Below, in pieces: positions 35,001 to 41,225 of a DNA stretch of 41,225 bases. The notes beneath the pieces were generated by a model that worked only from the letters and a program-made list of their open reading frames with translations, did no database searches and was not told where the DNA came from. The position numbers and the translations under genes were made by a program. Positions within the stretch are counted from its first letter, which is position 1. Each line of letters starts with the position of its first letter. The DNA comes from QQVM01 sp035341855 (GTDB lineage Bacteria > Bacteroidota > Bacteroidia > AKYH767-A > 2013-40CM-41-45), in NCBI GenBank assembly GCA_035341855.1, contig DAOQWA010000028.1:1-41225 (forward strand). The letters run 5' to 3'.

Positions 35001-35122
35001 TAACCCGAATGCCCTGCTGATTCCGTCTTTTGTCCTTTCTTTCCTTGCGCAGATAATTCTAAGGTTTGAGTTGAATTAAAAAAAAGAAAAAAGATGAAAA
35101 ATAATAAGGATCTGCCTGTCAT
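29003..35122 (-). CDS. Bacterial alpha-2-macroglobulin family protein with thioester motif
   Basis: A 2039-residue protein with a signal peptide (about 1-26, ...LSAQ) and no lipobox or T9SS tail. A helical N-terminal region (about 30-450) precedes macroglobulin domains: MG2-type FTDRSIYRPGQLIYFKALL at about 610, the A2M domain around 1255-1345 (FFLPRIYTGKDS, LTRWKLQLFGHS), the thioester helical domain around 1465-1750, and a C-terminal MG domain. The thioester motif is intact as Cys1481-Ser-Glu-Gln1484 in PYQCSEQVF. Such proteins trap attacking proteases by covalent linkage in the periplasm or at the surface. Many bacterial A2Ms sit beside a penicillin-binding protein 1C gene, but none is present here. 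A TAnnTTTG box lies about 35 bases upstream, just after the terminator of the preceding gene. Confidence 0.95.
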   Translation of the reverse strand: MTGRSLLFFIFFLFFNSTQTLELSAQGKKGQKTESAGHSGYVQFWTKVDSLEQKGLHRSALELSKEIFNTAKADKNTSMLVKAMMHRLKFQAFVEEDALLRNMHDLNEEIEFAKFPERQLLHSMLAEIYWMYYQQNRYRFFDRSETVGIQESNPATWDMRKIVNESMKHFSKSLEQSEESKAMAIGNIDEILLNEDSLSSRELRPTLYDFLAHRVLDFYANSESGLTAPAEKFRIKDESFIADLDVFLKMDISSVDTTDFKYRACLLFKDILAFHKADADPGALIDADLKRMDFIRGAINISQKDSLYEKSLYSLFNKFRNHRLSAEVLFKIASLHEQKGNTYNPEESEANKWELVNAIKYCDTILTSYPGSRGAMMAMNLKQQIMRPSLVFFTEQVNAMGKEFLSLVQYKNIQKLYFRLINDRNDIFSGGRGHNDLVIRELFKLPAIKEWSVELPQDPDMQVHSVETAIPGLDFGKYILLVADHDKYVQDEGNFAFNSFRVSDLSLLSNTKAKGEYELYVLDRVSGKPIKGVSAEVTTNTFNRATSKYDTSIVGNYQSDKDGRFIIFPAKEQGRNFSVKIKYATDINFLQESFYQYNPGQRNSLVTERTVFFTDRSIYRPGQLIYFKALLLTVENGQPKIHSNQQTTIQFLDVNGQLISEQKLKSNEFGTVEGVFTAPENVLTGRMSIQNTSGSTGINVEEYKRPRFEVVFEPVEGEYKLGESINVKGYAETYAGVPVDAALVKYYVRREAIYPPWCYWYRSIPQSANEQEILSSEMITDSDGKFSFSFIAQADESIEEIYQPTFNFTISADVTDINSETRSGNTMLRVGYTSMELSTDMPKVIYTDSKATSKIIAANLSGKTVPAKVILNVYKIAEPERLLKTRLWNRADKHLYSKEEYIRKFPFDVFDKEDNFLEWKREKNVWTTEINTGIDSIIRLDPQKLEQGFYLMEGSAKDSYGKEMKLIHYFDVLDHSSNTVSGNQFYYTQIIKDNADPGMLNKLVLGTASSNAYFLLETLVRNEVVKSEWIRLNKEQKVIEIPVKEDYRGNFSMRINMVKESRVYQDQILFKVPWKTKDLRIEYQSFRSTLEPGKKEEWKLKIKDHTGKIVAAELLASMYDASLDVFLDHKWKTSFFPGYGHYSRMNTHGFDLTYSTSYSNVNSDIKYISPRVYDRLNWFGYNFDFGYSYLNAGSTRGVTVESLSMASPPAEMDGLSLKNSVDMNAKMESVDMIGSKDELLKTLPPPAVIRKNLQETAFFLPRIYTGKDSTHTISFSTPEALTRWKLQLFGHSKEMEYVFDEKEVLTQKELMLTPNLPRFLRAGDTLWLSAKINSLVSTELQISVTLSLSDAISLKSMDSTFSNFESKKVVSVSKEKSANVSWRVIVPENVSAVVIRMIASSGTYSDGEEHLLPVLTNRQLVTESLPIWTRGKETRNYKLTKLVENKSTSLKHHRLKLEYTSNPVWSVVQAIPYLMEYPYQCSEQVFSRYYANSLATHIANSSPRIKEIFSQWKSLSPESFLSNLEKDQDLKSIVLAETPWVLEAKSEKEQKERLGLLFDLNRMSNEQSAALSKLEKQQIANGAWPWFEGMPDNRYITQHIVIGLLQLKHLNVLEQTDMSKIDRMIEKSLKYLDNQIANDYAELIRMKAVLKDHVPSTLQIQYLYMRSFDFVNSKPIPSEKEFNYFMERAEKSWLKYNLYMQSMLAITLNRNGKQSVAIDIINSLKDNALRSDEMGMYWKNNNGGYYWTDAAIETQAMLIEAFMEVVDDRRSVEEMKIWLLRKKQVNNWKTTKGTVAACYALMLRASNWIGENNVTRISIGNKIIHTDESAPDREAGSGHFSVTWSGNEIEKEMGSISLSPISTSYGSDSTIQSPQISWGALYWQYFEDLDKITNAETNGLRLTKNSFVQRNSPTGPLIEKIIPGTTVKVGDKLIIRITLKTDRDMEYLHLKDLRAAGLEPLNVISGYKWQDGFGYYESTGDVATNFFISYLPRGEYVFEYSLRAFNEGDFSGGITTIQNMYAPEFSSHSFGERLQILRE

Positions 35123-35155
35123 TGGAAGGGATTTGAGTGCGAAAATATTCTATAG

Positions 35156-35163
35156 CAAATGTA
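35156..35163 (-). promoter_or_regulatory. Candidate -7 box for the alpha-2-macroglobulin gene
   Basis: On the minus strand this reads TACATTTG, an exact TAnnTTTG match. It gives a leader of about 27 bases before the ATG at 35122. It sits directly after the terminator at 35200-35229, so the gene appears to be an independent unit. Confidence 0.52.
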
Positions 35164-35199
35164 AAATTACAAATCTTAAAGCCGGAATTCAGCATAAAA

Positions 35200-35229
35200 A
35201 AAAGTCCTGCCAAAAATGACAGGACTTTT
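35200..35229 (-). terminator. Intrinsic terminator after the CotH-kinase/lamin-tail gene
   Basis: AAAAGTCCTG and CAGGACTTTT form a perfect 10-base stem around a 10-base loop that can itself pair further (CA with TG). The minus-strand side ends in a run of eight T, so it is a strong rho-independent terminator 18 bases past the stop codon at 35248. Confidence 0.88.
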
Positions 35230-35247
35230 ACAATAAAAATAGCTTAT

Positions 35248-38200
35248 TTAGTTTCTGATAATTCGCACAAGTTTCCTTGTTTGATCAGAAACAAGTTCAA
35301 GGAAATAAATTCCGGCGGAAGTATTACCCAGATCCATACTGAACTTATTCTGTCCCTGATGTATTTTTTCCACTCTGCTTTGCAGAACTCTTCCCTGAAC
35401 ATCCAGCAACTGAATACGTGCGTTCATTCCCTGACTTGAAAATATCTCAATTCCCAGAAGTTCATTCGCAGGATTCGGGTACACAAGTATGGATGAAAGC
35501 TGCGGAAGCTCGGAGGTTGAGACAAGAACTTCTACGAAAATAGCGTCAGTGTTAGCACAACCGTTGGAATCCAAAACCAAAACATTATATGTACCGGTTA
35601 CTCCTACGGTAATCGTCTGTGTCGATGCTCCGTTAGACCAGGCGTAAGAGACAAATCCCGGACCTGCATCTAAGGTAATTGTTGCTCCGCTGGCAATAAC
35701 GGTATCGTTACCTAAAAACACATTGGGCAAATCATTGATTATTGCAATCACAGTATCGCGAACACTTCTGCAATCAAATCCTGCCTCCACATAATAGCTC
35801 GCATTGGCAGTCAGTACAGGTGTAGTGAAATTGGAACCCGTATATAGCAGATTCCCGCCAACAGCTGCATCGTACCAATAGACTTGTGATGGAGATGTAG
35901 CGGTAAGAGTCAGAGATCCATTACCACAACGACTTTCGTCGGATGATAGCGGTGGATCAGGAATCGGGTCTACGATGGCAAGGACAGGAGTACGTTCACT
36001 CGGACAACCAGCATCTGCTTCTGCATAATATGTTTCGTCACCCGTAAGGACAGGCGTGATAAATGTAGGGCCTGTGCCAACTAAATTTCCTGCAAAAACA
36101 GAATCATACCATGCTATTGGTGAAGCCGAGGTGGCGGATAAGGTCACTGTTCCATCACCACATCTTGCAGCATCAGTCCCGATAGGCATAGCTGTAGTAT
36201 TTACCGTAACATTAATGCCCAATCTTGCACTTGGACAAACCGATCCGGCCTCTGCAAAAAATGTAGTATCTCTGAATAAGACCGGTGTGTTATAAGTAGT
36301 GCCAGTAGCTAATAAGGCTCCACCTACAAATGCCGAGTACCAACGAATGCTTGCTGTATCGGTAGCTGTCAGTGTAACTACACCCGGACCGCAACGTGAA
36401 ACATCAGAACCTTGAGGTGTCGCTGTGACTGTTAGTATTTCCACATCCATAGATACTACGTTACTCGGACAAGCTAAACTTGTTTGTAAATAGTATGTGG
36501 TGTTTGAACTAAGATTCGGTGTTGTGTATTGATTACCGGTTGCCAGGAGGTTTCCTCCGGGACTATCATACCAATAAATAGTATCTGTTGAAGATGCACT
36601 GAGTGTTAAGCTTCCCGGACCGCATCTATATGTATCAGAAACAATCGGATCGGGACCTTGTGAAACCATCGTGAGATTGAAAGCTTCAGAAACACTGGAA
36701 CATCCATTGAAGCTTGCCAATACTGTGTAGGTACCTCCTGCAGTTGCAGTATATATTGTATCAGTAGCACCTGAGATTGGCACACCGTTTCTACGCCATT
36801 GGTATTGATATCCCGGAACGACTGTTATGTGCAACTGCACATTTCCGCCCACACAGAAAGTAGCATTTCCTGTTATAGATAATGTTCCGGCTAAGATATT
36901 TCCCGGTGCGGCTCCGGGGGAACCTCCTATGCAACCTGCGAACCAACTGCCACCAAGATTTGGATCGTTGCTTGTACCGGTTCTTTCACATGTATAGCCT
37001 TGTCCGTTTGCAAGCAAAGGCCATGGTGCAACGTTTTGATAAAAAACCGACAGATATAAAACATCTTCATGATTATACAAACGTATCTGCTCCCCTACAT
37101 TTGAAAGATTAAAGCCAAGAGGTCCTCTCACATTTGTAACCGAAGGATACAGTGCTGAGAACTTCGCCATATCTTCTGCAAGCACCATATAACCACCTGC
37201 AGGAATAACAGTTCCAACAGGAACTGTATAAACATGATGATCCTGCTCATCGCGGAACTTCCAACCGGAAATATCAAGGCTCAAGCTGCCATAGTTATGC
37301 AGTTCTACCCAGTCACCGCCATCAACTGATGATAATGAATTGTAATTAATTTCAGAAAAAGTAAGCAAGGGAGCTGAAGAAGTCCCGGTGAAGTAAGCAG
37401 TGATCTGATCTGTAGAAGTAAAGTTGTACGTAACGCTTTGATTAAAATTATTTGAACTTATCACCACATTCGATCTGAAGTGATCAAAAGAATAGCCCGG
37501 ATTAGGTATGGCAGTAAGAGTAACCGGATTCCCGTTGAAATAAATTCCCGACCATGGATAAGATCCGGGGGTGATAGTACTGATCTGAATTCGTCCGGCA
37601 CCGGCAGGAGAAACATTCAATGTTAATGTCACTTGTGATGCCAGTGAAAATTCACTTACAATATGTGCTCTTGCTGTATTAGGTCTGGCATTCACGAAGC
37701 GCATCATCGTATCAATATTTGCTGCCCAGTTTGTTAAGTTGCTACCCCACTTAGCAAAATGCGCTTGCATATCATGAGCCATAGTGTCACGATAAGATTT
37801 CATCACCCCGTCAATTGCCGAAGGCAAATAAATAGTATTCATTAAATCCGCGTAGCGGTTAATAAAATATTTTTTAAATGTTGGATTAGCCAACATCGAT
37901 CTGAACATATTAGACGAATAGCAAAATGCAGTTGGATTTCTTGCCATTCCCAGTCTATTGTCATTTACACCATTATATAGCCCGAAACCAAAATCCAGAT
38001 CATACAAGAGGTACCTCCATTTCTTATCACCTTTTGTCGGCCTCCACATTTTAATATTATTTGTCCAGTCACCGATCCAGTCACCATTATCATAATACGT
38101 TTCAGCAATGAAATAATCAGCATAATTCTTTATGTCCAGGCGACGATCCATCTCATCGTAATATGCCTGAGTGGTTGAATCATTGGTAGTAGCATAGTTG

Positions 38201-40161
38201 TACATCGACCAAAAAGAAGTATCAGAGCCTAATTTTAATTCAACGTTGCTGCCAAACTCCTTTAAGTAATCGATTTCATCCTTCTTCAGATCAAAATTAT
38301 TCTGCATCCAGTGCTGATCATGATTTTCATGAACGGTATACACGCCCCAAAAATTTCCATTCAAGAAGACTACTGCAGGCTCAGCAGCAAGATAATTTGA
38401 ATAGGTATTTTTCATGATCCTCTGTAACATCGCATCCCTGAAATGAACAACATTCCAATCCGTTCCTGAATTTCTTAAAATAAAATTATCATTATTGTTC
38501 AGGTATGGTTTATCAGAATAAATAGGATAAGTGATTTCACCTGTGCCATACTTATCGCTGAGTCTTATCTCAAAACTCTTTTGTGCATGCCCTCGTGAAT
38601 AATTTCCATAGATAGATATTTCTGCATTAAACCTTAATGCCCGATTTTTATTTCTGTCATAAAGCTCAAGCGTAGAAACTTTTCTCCAATCCTGCCAAAA
38701 GTTTGCTCCCTTATAAGGGAAGTTTGGCTGTGCATTCGGTCCTGTCGCATAAATTCCGGTATTATAATCCCAAAGGTTCAAGGAATCGGTCGTGATGGTA
38801 TAGACAGGTAGATGAATATCCGTATTGATAAAATATGAATTAGTTACAGTAGGGCTTGGTAAATAAGCAGGAGCATACGTCTTTGCCCTGATCGTTTTTG
38901 TATTACTGATTAATATTGGTGCTGTATATTCCTGAGAAGCTAAAGTTGGATCATCACCATTTAAAGAATAATATATAGAACCTGACGGGGTGCTATTTGA
39001 TAAAGTAAGCCAAATCGAACCGGGATAAAATCCGGGAGACATTGAAAATGCCGGTTGTGCTGCATAACCAACAAAGCAGGAGCCCGGGACATTTGCCGCA
39101 TCCGGTGTTGGAGAGGAAAAATAACACCATGAAGCATTACCATCTGATGATCTGCCATAGGAATTGTCAGTCTCCATATTGGTATAGGTAACCTGATCAA
39201 TAAGTACAGCAGAATTATTGTAGAGATATATTGTTTCACCACTTCTGCTCAATTTGAATTTTGCATTCAAATAATCTTTTGCTGGGACAATAAGCCAGGA
39301 TGGTAATGGACCAAAAGTACTTCCGGCAGCTTTCATACCAAAGCTTAGAAAAGGAATTGAACTTAAGTCATTTGAAAGTGCTGTAGTATTATGAACCTGG
39401 ACAGCCAACACGTTAGTTCCTTGTACAAGGATCTGTTTCAGAAATGCAGGATCGATATAAAACGAATCAGGCTTAAAGCCCTGATACATCATCGCCTCAC
39501 GTGTTACCGGTGCGAAGACATCATAATTCGGGCGATCACCTGCTGTACCGAGGTTAGCTCTTGCAATTTCTACTCCGTTGAGGTATGCAACAAAACCATC
39601 ATCATAATCCATATGAAAAATAGCTTTGACAATGTCAGATGTATCAGGTACCGTAAATGTTTTTCGCATCATCACGGAAGTACACTGAGCGATTGTTGTA
39701 GCGTCATCACCATCACCAAAACCAATACCTCCATTTCCTGTTGCCCAGGAACCATCAATAAAAGACAGGTTCCTCCAATTTGTGTCCGGTGAGGATGTGC
39801 CGACAAAGTAACGCCAGGTGGCAGATGCGTTTACTGCCGTTTCCCAATGATCTACGATATCCGTGCTGTTGCTATCAGATGCAAATACCAAAAGCCGGGA
39901 GCCGGGAGCAAGAACATAATTTGGAAATTCAAACGCATCAGGGTCTGAAGCATCATCAGTTAATCCATATCCGTTTAGATCTACAGGAGAAGCACCTGAA
40001 TTATACAATTCAATCCAGTCTTTGTACTCGCCTGCATTATTTTGAATAGTAGAATTATTTGCAGGACAAACTTCATTGATCAGAATCTGAGCCTTCGCTG
40101 AAGGAAGAGAAGTGATCAGATAAAGGCATAAGAATAACCTGATTACAAAAAGTAATTTCAT
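35248..40161 (-). CDS. Lamin-tail / CotH-kinase / Ig-repeat T9SS surface protein
   Basis: A 1637-residue secreted protein. Order of parts: signal peptide (1-25, ...SAKAQ); lamin-tail domain (INEVCPANN, DWIELYNSGASPVDLNGYGL); a beta-sandwich with DYDDGFVAYLNGVEIARA; a chitobiase-like segment (about 370-440, IYYSLNGDDPT); a CotH kinase domain (about 445-800) with FILRNSGTDWN, FLNGNFWGVYTVHEN, IKMWRP and KWRYLLYDLDFGFG; an InlB-repeat-like stretch (about 860-930); a second lamin-tail domain (about 932-1060, FSEINYNS); one Ig-like domain; four tandem Ig-like repeats (about 1170-1475); a PKD/Ig-like domain; and a T9SS tail (VYPNPANELLGIEIF). CotH is an atypical protein kinase in spore coats. Whether this copy phosphorylates anything is unknown. 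Confidence 0.93.
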   Translation of the reverse strand: MKLLFVIRLFLCLYLITSLPSAKAQILINEVCPANNSTIQNNAGEYKDWIELYNSGASPVDLNGYGLTDDASDPDAFEFPNYVLAPGSRLLVFASDSNSTDIVDHWETAVNASATWRYFVGTSSPDTNWRNLSFIDGSWATGNGGIGFGDGDDATTIAQCTSVMMRKTFTVPDTSDIVKAIFHMDYDDGFVAYLNGVEIARANLGTAGDRPNYDVFAPVTREAMMYQGFKPDSFYIDPAFLKQILVQGTNVLAVQVHNTTALSNDLSSIPFLSFGMKAAGSTFGPLPSWLIVPAKDYLNAKFKLSRSGETIYLYNNSAVLIDQVTYTNMETDNSYGRSSDGNASWCYFSSPTPDAANVPGSCFVGYAAQPAFSMSPGFYPGSIWLTLSNSTPSGSIYYSLNGDDPTLASQEYTAPILISNTKTIRAKTYAPAYLPSPTVTNSYFINTDIHLPVYTITTDSLNLWDYNTGIYATGPNAQPNFPYKGANFWQDWRKVSTLELYDRNKNRALRFNAEISIYGNYSRGHAQKSFEIRLSDKYGTGEITYPIYSDKPYLNNNDNFILRNSGTDWNVVHFRDAMLQRIMKNTYSNYLAAEPAVVFLNGNFWGVYTVHENHDQHWMQNNFDLKKDEIDYLKEFGSNVELKLGSDTSFWSMYNYATTNDSTTQAYYDEMDRRLDIKNYADYFIAETYYDNGDWIGDWTNNIKMWRPTKGDKKWRYLLYDLDFGFGLYNGVNDNRLGMARNPTAFCYSSNMFRSMLANPTFKKYFINRYADLMNTIYLPSAIDGVMKSYRDTMAHDMQAHFAKWGSNLTNWAANIDTMMRFVNARPNTARAHIVSEFSLASQVTLTLNVSPAGAGRIQISTITPGSYPWSGIYFNGNPVTLTAIPNPGYSFDHFRSNVVISSNNFNQSVTYNFTSTDQITAYFTGTSSAPLLTFSEINYNSLSSVDGGDWVELHNYGSLSLDISGWKFRDEQDHHVYTVPVGTVIPAGGYMVLAEDMAKFSALYPSVTNVRGPLGFNLSNVGEQIRLYNHEDVLYLSVFYQNVAPWPLLANGQGYTCERTGTSNDPNLGGSWFAGCIGGSPGAAPGNILAGTLSITGNATFCVGGNVQLHITVVPGYQYQWRRNGVPISGATDTIYTATAGGTYTVLASFNGCSSVSEAFNLTMVSQGPDPIVSDTYRCGPGSLTLSASSTDTIYWYDSPGGNLLATGNQYTTPNLSSNTTYYLQTSLACPSNVVSMDVEILTVTATPQGSDVSRCGPGVVTLTATDTASIRWYSAFVGGALLATGTTYNTPVLFRDTTFFAEAGSVCPSARLGINVTVNTTAMPIGTDAARCGDGTVTLSATSASPIAWYDSVFAGNLVGTGPTFITPVLTGDETYYAEADAGCPSERTPVLAIVDPIPDPPLSSDESRCGNGSLTLTATSPSQVYWYDAAVGGNLLYTGSNFTTPVLTANASYYVEAGFDCRSVRDTVIAIINDLPNVFLGNDTVIASGATITLDAGPGFVSYAWSNGASTQTITVGVTGTYNVLVLDSNGCANTDAIFVEVLVSTSELPQLSSILVYPNPANELLGIEIFSSQGMNARIQLLDVQGRVLQSRVEKIHQGQNKFSMDLGNTSAGIYFLELVSDQTRKLVRIIRN
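35735..36665 (-). repeat. Four tandem Ig-like coding repeats, about 235 bases each
   Basis: Four in-frame repeats share the protein pattern SDxxRCGxGxxTLxA, WYDxxxGGxLLxTG, TPVLxxxxxYYxEA and a closing Cys (CPS or CRS). They correspond to the Ig-like repeats seen in T9SS cargo. The two conserved Cys per unit probably form a disulfide. Boundaries are approximate. Confidence 0.85.
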
Positions 40162-40420
40162 TGAAATGAGAGATTTTTAGAATTTTTCAGGTACAGGGAG
40201 AATATGATCCTTGTTCTGCAACTCATTGAGCCATGAAGATAACTGTTCTTTGTGAATTATTGTTCACCTAATTGCCAGTTTTATTACCAAATAGATGCTG
40301 AATACCTGTTTTTTGTTCCATGGATCAATTCATCAGGAAAAATTCATAATAACATCGATTTTTTTTACAATTTTGAATAAATCACCTTAGTCAGTATAAT
40401 GTCCGTTTAAATTTAAAATC

Positions 40421-41170
40421 ATGGATCAGGAAAACAAATCACGAAGAAAATTTATAAAGCAATCTTCATTCTTAGCACTGGCAGGAATTGGATCACAACT
40501 ATTATCAAAGAGTGCCATTGCAGCCATTGAAAATTCAGTCAGTGGTCAGACTGAAACAATTTTTGAATTACCGGATCTTCCGTATGCTTATGATGCACTC
40601 GAGCCTCACATTGACAAAAAAACTATGGAGATCCATCATTCTAAACATCATGCCGGATATGTGAAAGGACTAAACGCAGCCGTGAAGGAAAATAATATTG
40701 TTGGATCACTTGATGATATTATCAAGAGCGTAGGAAAATATCCTGTTGCTGTGCGGAACATGGCAGGCGGTCATTGGAATCATTCTTTCTTTTGGAAACT
40801 AATGGGTCCGGGTAAAGGTGGTCAGGCGGGCGGACAAGTTTTAGAAGCAATTAACGGAACATTTGGAGACTTCGCGACTTTTCAAAAGCAGTTCAACAAA
40901 GCAGCCACATCACGTTTTGGTTCCGGCTGGGCATGGTGGATTTTCAATAAGAGCAATAAAAAACTGGAGATTGTCTCAACCGCCAATCAGGATAATCCGC
41001 TCATGGACATTTCAGAAGTTCAGGGAGTTCCGATCATGGGTGTGGATGTGTGGGAACATGCATACTATTTGAAATACCAGAACAAGCGTGGAGAATATCT
41101 GGATGCATGGTGGAATTTGTTGAACTGGGAACAGATCACACAAAATTTAAATGATGCGCAGAAGGGGTGA
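40421..41170 (+). CDS. Tat-exported Mn-type superoxide dismutase
   Basis: A 249-residue Fe/Mn superoxide dismutase preceded by a Tat signal: SRRKFIK at residues 7-13, a hydrophobic stretch, and SAIAA as likely cleavage region near residue 35. The metal ligands are His72 (EIHHSKHH), His121 (HWNHSFFW), Asp209 and His213 (DVWEHAYY). Gly117 with Gln190 (STANQDNPLM) is the Mn-type second-shell pattern, as opposed to the Gln69 type of Fe enzymes. It converts superoxide to peroxide and oxygen, here in the periplasm or outside, folded before export. It stands alone, with 259 non-coding bases upstream shared with the divergent CotH-kinase gene. No TAnnTTTG box was found there. Confidence 0.95.
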   Translation: MDQENKSRRKFIKQSSFLALAGIGSQLLSKSAIAAIENSVSGQTETIFELPDLPYAYDALEPHIDKKTMEIHHSKHHAGYVKGLNAAVKENNIVGSLDDIIKSVGKYPVAVRNMAGGHWNHSFFWKLMGPGKGGQAGGQVLEAINGTFGDFATFQKQFNKAATSRFGSGWAWWIFNKSNKKLEIVSTANQDNPLMDISEVQGVPIMGVDVWEHAYYLKYQNKRGEYLDAWWNLLNWEQITQNLNDAQKG

Positions 41171-41180
41171 ATGATGGAAC

Positions 41181-41215
41181 ACGGATCAGACGGATCAAAC
41201 GGATTTACACGGAAA
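41181..41215. repeat. Short tandem array of ACGGAT units
   Basis: Four units begin ACGGA: ACGGATCAG (41181), ACGGATCAA (41190), ACGGATTTAC (41199) and ACGGAAA (41209), a 9-10 base period directly after the dismutase stop codon. The array runs close to the window edge, so its full extent and copy number are not visible. Confidence 0.6.
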
Positions 41216-41225
41216 TAATGGTTGA

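Noticed and set aside
39391..39792. A 133-codon plus-strand open frame inside the lamin-tail/CotH gene
   Set aside because: Antisense to a conserved T9SS protein, with a composition typical of shadows (many Cys, His and Ile) and no motif.

Overview
This window reads as chromosomal DNA from a member of the Bacteroidota. The signs are six proteins ending in type IX secretion (T9SS) sorting tails, a DUF5777 beta-barrel protein, start sites with little Shine-Dalgarno signal, and TAnnTTTG boxes (the Bacteroidota -7 promoter element) just upstream of several genes. The DNA is AT-rich. I see no tRNA, rRNA, CRISPR array, transposase or phage gene. About two dozen genes fill nearly all the space. The genus cannot be fixed from the sequence.

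Layout: (1) 112-2295 is a glycine-rich T9SS cargo. (2) 2553-4519 is an overlapping histidine kinase/response regulator pair, divergent from 4848-6504, which encodes two small lipoproteins with widened haem motifs (CX4CH and CX5CH) and a DUF5777 outer-membrane-type protein. (3) 6525-14191 holds a tryptophan/kynurenine meta-cleavage block split over both strands: 3-hydroxyanthranilate dioxygenase and ACMS decarboxylase on the minus strand, aminomuconate-semialdehyde dehydrogenase on the plus strand. Mixed in are a TMTC-like membrane glycosyltransferase with TPRs, a DUF1223 protein, a small helical protein, an SDR lacking its catalytic Tyr/Lys, and a membrane-anchored DUF4258 protein. (4) 14213-20363 has a small SET protein, an FG-GAP T9SS cargo, a six-repeat Fn3 T9SS cargo and a RecD-like helicase. 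(5) 20428-23606 is an fdhD-FdhF/YdeP molybdoenzyme pair. (6) 23607-40161 is a 16.5-kb minus-strand block of large exported proteins: two tandem purple-acid-phosphatase-like T9SS enzymes, a 2039-residue alpha-2-macroglobulin with an intact CSEQ thioester motif, and a 1637-residue lamin-tail/CotH-kinase T9SS protein. (7) 40421-41170 is a Tat-exported Mn-type superoxide dismutase.

How the genes work together: the HAO, ACMSD and AMSDH enzymes are consecutive steps from 3-hydroxyanthranilate to 2-aminomuconate. The next enzyme, the RidA-like deaminase, is not in the window. The two haem-motif lipoproteins and the barrel look like one envelope redox unit, possibly controlled by the adjacent two-component system. 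The T9SS cargoes share swapped modules (the same Cys-paired Fn3 repeat occurs in three of them) and point to a heavily decorated cell surface. No T9SS machinery gene is present here. The candidates I find most worth following are the CX4CH/CX5CH cytochrome-barrel unit with its repeat-bearing divergent control region, the catalytically altered SDR in the kynurenine block, the bacterial TMTC-like protein, and the secreted CotH-kinase protein.
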